A DNA stretch of 64,000 bases. Origin: Zygnema cylindricum. Its lineage: Eukaryota; Streptophyta; Zygnematophyceae; Zygnematales; Zygnemataceae. Each line of letters opens with the position of its first letter. The stretch's first letter is position 1. This document shows positions 34,701 through 43,700 of this stretch, piece by piece. The stretch is from assembly GCA_037447655.1 (NCBI GenBank), contig JBBHKE010001763.1, positions 1 through 64,000 of the forward strand, read 5' to 3'. The position numbers were made by a program, and so were the translations under genes. The notes under the pieces were generated by a model. That model made no database searches. It saw nothing but the letters and a program-made list of their open reading frames with translations, and was not told where the DNA came from.

Positions 34701-37700
34701 TATCATATTGCCTATAATTCGGATTGGGGGTAAAGTTTCTGTTTCCAGAAAAATCAGCCGGCTTATATGTCTGTGCATTGTAAGCAACCACTGATTGACC
34801 ACCATTTAATGCTATCTGAGTTGCCTCTTCGTCTAGGATATAAGCCTGAGCTACTGCTATATTCCATTTACTCTTCTCTAACCGTCTTAGCTGCTCTGCT
34901 GCTCCTCTATATTCAGTAGGAAGCCCTCTCATTAGAATCATAGCTTGATGATAAGGAGGAAAACTCCCCCCGGAACATGCATTCTCCGATAATAGAAGTT
35001 TCAAGCCATTACAATATGAGTTCATGTCACCCCCAGTATATTTATAGTCCCAAATTTTTCCAGCAGTAACAACCTCATTCTGCTCACTAGCTAAGACATA
35101 AGATTCACTCAAGGCCTTCCATATTTCAGATGCCGTAGAGATATGGATATATGTCATGTTAAGATCTTCTGACAAAAGTAACTTCAACACATGCAATGCA
35201 TCTTCATTTTTCTTTCCAAACTCCGGATCCGTATCCGGAAGAATACCAGAAATCACATCATATAATTTCACTTGTTTCAAATAAGACTTAGTCAAATCCA
35301 CCCAATAAAGATACTTTTGCCCATTAAACACCGGGATCCGTGAGGGAGGGCCCGTGACCTGTTGATTTGAGGCAGTTGGTGCCACTGAAGAAGATGAAGA
35401 AGCACCGGCAGTTGCCATGATAATCAATTGTGCAAAGAGGAAACTCTCACGAAATCCCACAAACAACCAACTTCACAATGAAGCCCCAAGCAAACCAAAC
35501 ACACCCTAGGTCTGCAAATTTGCCACAATATAAAATATACACCAAAGAAACCACATGCAGAATTTCACAAAGTTCTGCCAAAAGATCACAATGATCTTAT
35601 AATTCAAACACACCCAAAAACTGCTTCGCAGTTTTTCCTACACAATAATCATACTTTTCCTAAAGTAATCTAAGTCCTATATATACAAGTGAGCCTACAG
35701 TTGATCACACCGTACTCCAACTAGCGTGGTCAATTGGTACACTACTCTTCATTAACAAAATCCCACCGTCGAATGCACATAATTATTTCCATCAATCAGA
35801 CAGCAGCTAGAAATGAAATAGTACGCGGTTAAAGTTCGTCCGCTGAAATGACGGTACAGTCAATACTTCTCTTCCAAAAATGACGGCGGACTCCGTCCGC
35901 TTTCCACGTATTCTTTCATCACCGAAGATGAACCTTCACGTGTAACTTTGGTCCTCAAATGTAACTTGTACCTTTTCTTCTAGAACAACCAAACTTGACT
36001 TTCTCACGGACCGACACGTGTGCCTGGAGTGCACCAAATCTGTGTACTCCCTTTCGAGTTAACATACTCACTAAATCATGTCCTCGTCAATTTATCTTCA
36101 CACAAACTGACTAAACACCTTTCTTGCGCAGACTGCTATAGCTGCTATGACTCTGCTACGACTGCTATGACTGCTATGATCTGTCAGCGCAGCTGTGATA
36201 TTAGAGCAGCGCAACTGCGATGTCAGATCAGAGCAGCATAGCAGCACAGCAACAAGTGTAGAGTGCTCAAGGTTTCTAGCTGCAATGTCAGACTTAGCGC
36301 AGCATGGCAGCATAGCAGCAAGATATAGAGAGAACTCAAGGTTTCCAAAACAACAGAGTCCAAAGTGGACAGTTCTCCAACACTAACCATGCCAGAAACG
36401 GTGACATGTGGTCAATTTCGGAATCCCACTCACATATGAGGTTTGAGTTTCTGTGAGATTATTATTAATACAACAGTGTTGGATCATTCAGTAACAGTGA
36501 CCTTTCAAATGGTCTAGAAATTTGTGTTTAGGCTTTTAGGGTTTTCGTTTGAAGTTGTGTCTTGACCAGTATCTTGATCAGTAACCGATTCTTTTATTAT
36601 ATTTTTTGCAGGTTATCCAAATGGTCAGGAAGTGGGTTCAAAAGAATCCACCTCCACGTGTTCGTTGTAGAAGTGTTCCCATTCGAAGACAAGTGCCCTC
36701 AGCAGTTGGACGATCATCGGAGAGAGAAGACACTGATGTCGAGGTAAATTTATTTTCCATTTACATGAACTGCCGTACAATTTGGGATAATTTGGGACAG
36801 TTTGGCATAATTTGGGACAATTTAACTATCTCGAGACAATTGGGGACAATTTGGAACAATCTGGGAGGAACAGAGTGAATTATACACCGTGCTGGACGTA
36901 TTTGTTATAACTTTTCATTAAAACAACGTTGAGGAGGCTGTTCTTTTTTTTTGCAGATGCTCACAGTAATGAATTCTGAGGAAGTTGAGGCCGTGAAACT
37001 TAAAAAAGCAAAAGCATCTGGTTCCTATGTTGTCCTTGATGACAACTCACCAAATGAAGATGACAGAATGAAGTTGCATACTTCAGGGTTAATCCAATCA
37101 CAAGTAAGGATTAACATCAATTTCTAGAAGATTAGCCGCTATTGGTTTTGATAGCCCTAGTCCAATGCTGGTCTTCTTGTGCTTTTGACCATAAAAACAT
37201 ATATAACACTATAGTGGTGAATAATTGTTCATGCCAGATGTAATTAAATCACTAAAAGAGTCCTCACACTAAATTTCTTTACTGTACTACTGTAGTGAGT
37301 GATGACGTAGCTTTCTGCGAAACTATATTTAATTGTTAAATAAAATCTGATTTTTTTCAATAGAGTAAGCTGTCATGGGAGCCAATGCCAGTTTTTTGGG
37401 TTAAAGAGTGTTCCTTGTCTTTGAAAAATAATGGAATGGCGTCAAGTGTTTTATTTGACATTGTTATTGTTCTCTATGTAACTTCTTCCTTGCATTGTTA
37501 CTTGCATTTTCCTTTCTTAACATCCTCTTTTTGTTTCAGGGAACCAGAAAGCGTGGAAACACTGAGGCTCTTATATGTCTGAGTGATGACGAGGATGAAG
37601 ACATCAAAATTTTAGGCACAAAAGGTGTGAAGATCAAAGGTAAAAATCAAATAAAGACTCCTGTGGTTGATTTAGAAGAAGAAGAAGACAAAGAAGAAGA

Positions 37701-40700
37701 AAAAGAAGAAGAAGAAGAAGAAGAAGAAGAAAATGAAGGCGACGACGATAGTGATTGTGAGCTTTTAGATGGTGGGTTATCTTTGTGGGGTGGTTCTGAT
37801 AAAATAACTCCCAGGCAGGAAAAGGCGGACACTGTTTCCAAGCCTAGTGTAAACTGTACAGACTGGAAAGCTTTCAAACTGACTAGTAATGGTAGAAAAC
37901 GTGTCAAATTCGAAACTCCTGGGAAAGTGACTAGTGACTACCCAACAGTGGACTTGAAAAAATCACCTCTAAAAGCCTCCATGGCCCAAAACAAAAATGT
38001 AAGGAAGCCTCGCGAACTTTTCAAGGATGAAACAAATCCTTCTACATCATCTAAGGCTGGAGTTTCAACACCAGCTGGGACGAGAGGGAAACGAGGGAGA
38101 GAGAGTGGTCTTTCTACTAAAGAAAAAAAAGCAGCTGCCGCTGAGGAAGCTAGGTGAGGCTCCTGTTTTACTTTACCTTGCAATAAGCACGTAAAGAAAA
38201 ACTTTTTGTTTGGCTCATTTCAGAGGTTTAGTGTCTCTAGGGGAATATCTCTTCATGGTTTATACTGGTTGCACTTAGGCAATGTATGGTTTGGAATCAG
38301 AATTCAAGTGAACAGAATTTTCTTTTTCATGATCAATTTTCAAGCTAGCTGGGATGAGTGAGTTCAATTTGAGCAAGAAACGTCATCTAATGTGGGTTAT
38401 ATTCTATTGGGACTCTCACAGTTCTCAAAATGCGTTCTGAAAATCTATTCAGCTGAGTTTCTCGTAGTTTATTTAGGTTATTATTACTTTCAAGGAACTG
38501 AAAACTCTAATGGATTTTTTGTCATTTGCCAGAGACAAGTCTTACGACAGTCCTGAAAAACTTCGACAGGTAGACCGTATTTGCAATTCTCTCCTCAAGG
38601 CAATTGGGAATTTAGATCTTCCATTCAATCCGGTGAGGCATACGGGAAATAACTCAGTCAACCCTTCACTGATTTTTCTCAGTCCAGGTCATTCATTTCT
38701 GTTGGTTCCTTGGAAATTCCTCCTTAGAAATTCCTTTCTTTTGACGTGTGCTGCCTATGTGGTGGCGAGGTATAAGATGCTTATTTGTTTCTGTTTTTTT
38801 TTGTTTTTTTTTGGTTTTTCTGTGTTTGCAGCTTGATGATTTGAAAGCGTTACTGGGAGGTGAGGAACATGTTGCCGAGATGACTGGCCGTAGGGAAGAA
38901 ATGGTGACAGACGATAATGGGTCGATTACTTGTAGACGGAGATGTGGAGGTGTTGCCACCAAGGTACTGTGAGCTTTATAGTGGTTTTCTCGGGTTTTTT
39001 TAAGGTGTTTTAGGTTTTTTTACGGTTTTTTAGGGTTTTTTTTTGGGGTTTTTCCTTAAGGTTTTTTTAAGGGTTTTGGGTTTTTAATAACCCTTTGGCA
39101 CTTTTGGCAATGAAGAATCAAATGGATTGGTTGCCCTGATGATATAGCTGACCTGTTTTTTGCAATGGCCTCCTATCGATGTCTTTTCCTCCCCGAACTG
39201 ATGGCCAAAAGTACAAGCTGACCAGAAAATACTATGTATTTGACGATTTTTTGTGCGAGGATTTCAAGATTTTCGGAATAGGGGAAGGTCAAACTGTGTA
39301 GATTGAATATTTGTCGGGAGCTGTTGGAAATCGGCGATACTCAACTTATCGCATGGGCGCCAAAGTGTTAACTTTGGAAAATGGCCAAGCCAGGATCAAA
39401 CCCGGGACCTGTGCAAACCGTACACTAGCTCTACCAACTGAGCTACACGGCCGATGTGTACGCAAGCGCCTAATACCGAATTTATACGGCGATTAGCGGC
39501 GCACTGGCGAACCAGCTTAGAGCGTGATACACACGTGTGGAGTCCAAAGTGGACAGTTCTCCAACACGCCCCCTCACGATGTACTCCATCTCGTGTGGCT
39601 TGGCATCGCCCCCTGGCTTTGATACTGTTAAAGTTATTTCTTTGTTAGAATCTTCGGACTAGCCCTACCTTTGTTAATAACGCAAACCGGTATTCCAGTT
39701 TGCGTTATCTAGCTAGTTAGAGCAGTCTAGCCTATGCTTTTCACCTAGCTCAGTTTTTGATGTTCTTTCAGTTTCTATTTCAGTTTCAGTTTTATGTATT
39801 AGTTATCTATTTCTGTTTTCTACTCCTGAAGCTTCTTAGAAGCGCACACTGCAGCCACTGTAGTATGTGACAGTTTCCGCCAGTAGATCTGATCCTTAGA
39901 TCTCCCTGACACCTAAGGATCCCAACTCTGCCTTTTCGGCAAATGAGCCAAGTGACCCTTCAGAGTCACATAAGCTCCCTAGATCTTGAAAGGTCATACT
40001 AATGACTTTCTCTCTTCTACTTAAACGACAAACTCTGTATTGTTTACTACCAATTAAAAAGGAATACAATTTGTCTCCCTTTACCTTTGTCCTTTTATTA
40101 TTTCCATCCCACTTTGTCTGCTGCCATGTCTTCAATTCCTATAGGTTATGGGCCTGTTCACACGCATTCAAACACTGTTGCAAAATTTAACGGCACTGAC
40201 TTTTACGGATGGAAGTTTCAAATTGAGCACCTTTTGCGGCGAGAGAAACTTTGGACCATTATCTGTGGAAGTGAGCCCGAACCTTCGGATGCAGCCGCCA
40301 AAACTGCTTGGATACTTCGCAATGAGGAGGCGCTTTCTCGATTGGTTCTAGCTCTTGAACCTTCCCAACTTGGACTTATCCGTGACGCTAGCTCTGCTCA
40401 TGACGCCTGGACACTTCTGACAAATGCCTACGAAATCCGATCTTGGTCCAACAAACTTCTTCTTCGCCGACAACTAATTTCTTCTCAGAAACTTCCCTCC
40501 GAGAGTATGCAAGACTACATCCAGAATATCAAATCTCTGGCTGGTCGACTGAAAAGTATCGGCTCTACCGTCACCGATGAAGATATTATCACGGCGATCT
40601 TAGGAGGACTGTCGTCCTCTTATGCCGCCTTTATCTCATCAATCGACAACTCCTCTGTCCCTATCACTATTCCATCTCTCACCACCAGTTTGGTGCATGA

Positions 40701-43700
40701 GGAGACAAAACAGAATCTGCCTCCGCCCACTGGTGCTGCTCTGGCAGCCTATCATCCGTCCACCCGCCCACCCAAGATTTTCTCCTGTCGCTATTGCCGC
40801 GAACCTGACCATGTTATAGACAATTGTCCTGCCCTCAAACGTAAGCAGGACCGACAGGGAAATCCTGGTCGTACAGGTGGACGTGGACGCCAGAGTGGCC
40901 ACGGCCTTTATCATGGTCACGCCTCTACAGCTGAAGCGATTTCCCCTGTCGTACCTGAAAATTTCGCGCCAACCAACCCTTTTAACTATTTTCCTTCACC
41001 TGAATACGTCAATCCTCCTCCTGGCGAATATTTCCAACGGTCACCTATCGCCCAGCCGTACAACAATTATCATTACAGTTCAACTCCAACTGTCGCTGGA
41101 CAGTTACCGGCTGTCCCATCTGCTCCACCACCACCTGACTACGGATTCGCCCTCGTCACATCCGCTATGCCCGATCCTCTCATCCCACACGACTCTTGGA
41201 TCGTTGACTCCGGAGCGTCCCATCATTTATCCTCACGCTCCGATTGGTACACAACTATATCGCCGCTTCATTCTCCCATGACGATTTTACTTGGCAACAA
41301 TGCCGCCTTAACGGCAACCCATATCGGACAGATCTCCACTGTCGGCCCAAATGTGACATCACCCATAATCCTTTCTCACGTCCTATTTGTTCCTGGACTG
41401 AAAAAGAATCTTTTCTCTGTTGGCGCTGCTCTTCATCAAGGCGCCACTGCTGTTTTTTCCACTACTACTGTCACATTCTTGTCATCTACTCAAGCGCAAG
41501 TAGGTCTTGGAAACAAATCTGGATCTATCTACATCCTCTCCCATTTCCAATCCACTGGATCTGCAAACCTTGCTATATCCCCGCCACCTCAATCGTTCCC
41601 ACGATGGCATCTCCGATATGGCCATCTTTCCGCCTCCGGTCTGCAAGAATTAAGCAAAGGTCTTGTCAATGGCCTAGACTCATTCTCACCCAAAAATCTA
41701 CCTTTTTGCTCTGGATGCATCCAAGGCAAATTAACGCGTCCGTCCTTTCCATCTTCCACTTCTAAATCCAGTGGCCCCCTCACATTGGTCCACTCTGATC
41801 TCTGTGGTCCCATGTCTGTAGCCAGTCACACCGGCGCCCTATATTTTGTAACTTTCATTGATGACGCCACACGCTTCTGTCATCTTTTCCTTCTTCAGCG
41901 AAAATCTGACACGTTCCACAAATTTCAAGTATATAAATCCCTGGTTGAAAACTCCCTCGACTGTCGTATTAAATGTCTAAGAACCGACAACGGGGGGGAG
42001 TACTTCTCCACCGAATTTTCGCGATTCCTCAGTAATCACGGAATTGTTCATCAATCTACGGTTCCCCATACACCACAGCAAAATGGTGTTTCCGAAAGAT
42101 ATAATCGAACGGTGGTTAACATGGCTAGGTCCATGTTACATTTTGCTGCCCTGCCAACAATTTTCTGGGCAGAGTCTGTAACCACTGCGAATTACTTACG
42201 TAATCTTTCCCCAACCTCGGCTCTTCCCGGAAAAACCCCTCATGAAGCATGGACAGGAGTAAAACCGGACGTCTCACACCTTCGTATATTCGGTTGTACC
42301 GCTTGGGTAAAGAATCTTACTCCAGCAGGCAAATGGGACAGTCGAGCCAAATCGGGCGTCTTAGTTGGTTTCGCAACCGAATCCAAGGCATACCGAATCT
42401 GGGTCTCCAGTGAACGCCGAGTCGTCCTCAGCCGTGACGTCAGCTTCAATGAAGAGCCTCTCCTTCTCAAACTTCTGCATGCTTCGCCTCCTTTTCCTTC
42501 CCCTTCCCCTCCTCCTCTTCCCCTTACCCAGCTGGAATCTCCTTCATCACTCCTTTCCATCATATCTCCTGCCATTCCTCCTCATTCGGCCAATCATTCT
42601 TCCCTCTCCCACCCTTCTCTATCCTTCCCTCCTTCCACACTCGTCAGATCCACTTCGGAGCTCATTTTACCATCCTCCCCTTCCCCACTCTCTCGGACTG
42701 TTTCCGATCCTTATTCCCTCTCTCCAGTCAATCCTAAGGATCCACCATATGCTATTCAAAGAGAAAATTCTGTTCCCACTCCTAATGCTATCACCCTCCC
42801 CCTTCGAAAAAGTGAAAGAATTCTCAACCAGCAGCTTCGTGAAGGCAATGGATCAGCAAACATTGCCACTGTCGACGTTCCTCAATCATTTTCAGCCGCC
42901 ATGAATGGACCGTATGCTACCTCCTGGAAAGTGGCCACAGACGCGGAGTTTGCATCCTTAGAGAAAAATGGCACGTGGGAACTCACCTCTCTCCCAAAAG
43001 ATCGCAAGGTCATCGGATCGAAGTGGGTTTTTCGCGTCAAAACAAAAGCTGATGGATCCCTTGACCGCTTCAAGGCTCGCTTCGTCGCCAAAGGTTTTCT
43101 CCAAAAGGAGGGAGTTGACTTCAATGAAACCTACGCTCCAGTAGCAAAGTTTACCTCCATTCGTATTCTCCTCTCCCTTGCTGCTGCTCGTGACTGGCAC
43201 GTCCATCATATGGATGTGCAGACAGCATTTCTCTACGGCACATTAAGCGAGGAAATCTTCATCCGTCAACCGGAAGGATACGTAGCGCCTGGCAATGAGC
43301 ACCTCGTCTGCAGACTTCTCAAATCTCTCTATGGCCTAAAACAAGCCCCTCGCGTTTGGAATAAACACCTGGAGGCCGTTCTTCTCAAGGAGGGCTTCAG
43401 CAAGCTTGATGCAGATTTTGGTCTTTTTCTGCGAGGTAATGACGAGTCTCTGGTCATCCTAGTTATATATGTCGATGATCTCCTCCTTGCCAGTCCTTCT
43501 CTTTCCCTCATCAATCTAGTAAAAACCATGCTTAACCTTTACTTCTCCATGACTGACCTAGGAGAAGTAGAATACTGTCTTGGCATTTTTGTCGGTCGAA
43601 ATCGACCATCCAAAACCTTATATCTATCCCAAGAGAAATATATCAATGAAATCCTCACCAGATTTTCAATGTCAGATTGTAGCCCGATTTCCACTCCATT

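Larger units (their letters stand above)
30120..36355 (-). mobile_element. Copia-1: full-length Ty1/copia retrotransposon inserted in the TRIM1 LTR
   Basis: LTRs are 30120-31132 and 35360-36355. On the plus strand each begins TGTTGATTTGAGG and ends CCAAAACAACA (TG...CA). The target duplication GAGTC (30115-30119 and 36356-36360) splits a TRIM LTR, so this insertion came second. On the minus strand a polypurine tract AAGGTTTAGGGGAG touches the 3' LTR. After the 5' LTR the sequence is GGTCACGGGCCC, a two-mismatch match to the complement of the initiator tRNA-Met anticodon arm. LTRs differ by some substitutions and two or three small indels. Confidence 0.92.
29582..36382 (-). mobile_element. TRIM1: miniature LTR retrotransposon, interrupted by Copia-1
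   Basis: Read on the minus strand: the 5' LTR is 36382-36356 joined to 30119-29896, the internal region is 29895-29835, and the 3' LTR is 29834-29582. LTRs begin TGTTGGAGAAC and end TTCCAA(C/T)A. The PBS TGGTATCAGAGCC (29895-29883) abuts the 5' LTR and matches the 3' end of initiator tRNA-Met. A GTGAGGGGGCA polypurine tract abuts the 3' LTR. The internal region is about 61 bp and non-coding. Target duplication CTAAC is exact (29577-29581 and 36383-36387). Each LTR contains a tRNA-like sequence. It lies antisense in SBNO intron 15. Confidence 0.88.

Noticed and set aside
36020-36386. Short frames on both strands with repeated Cys/Ser/Ala
   Set aside because: They translate the GCTATGACT/GCAGC repeat of the Copia-1 LTR.
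37363-37539. Extra SBNO exon starting after TTTCAATAG
   Set aside because: The frame to exon 18 is not needed (exon 17 and 18 phases already agree) and the text has no similarity to SBNO.
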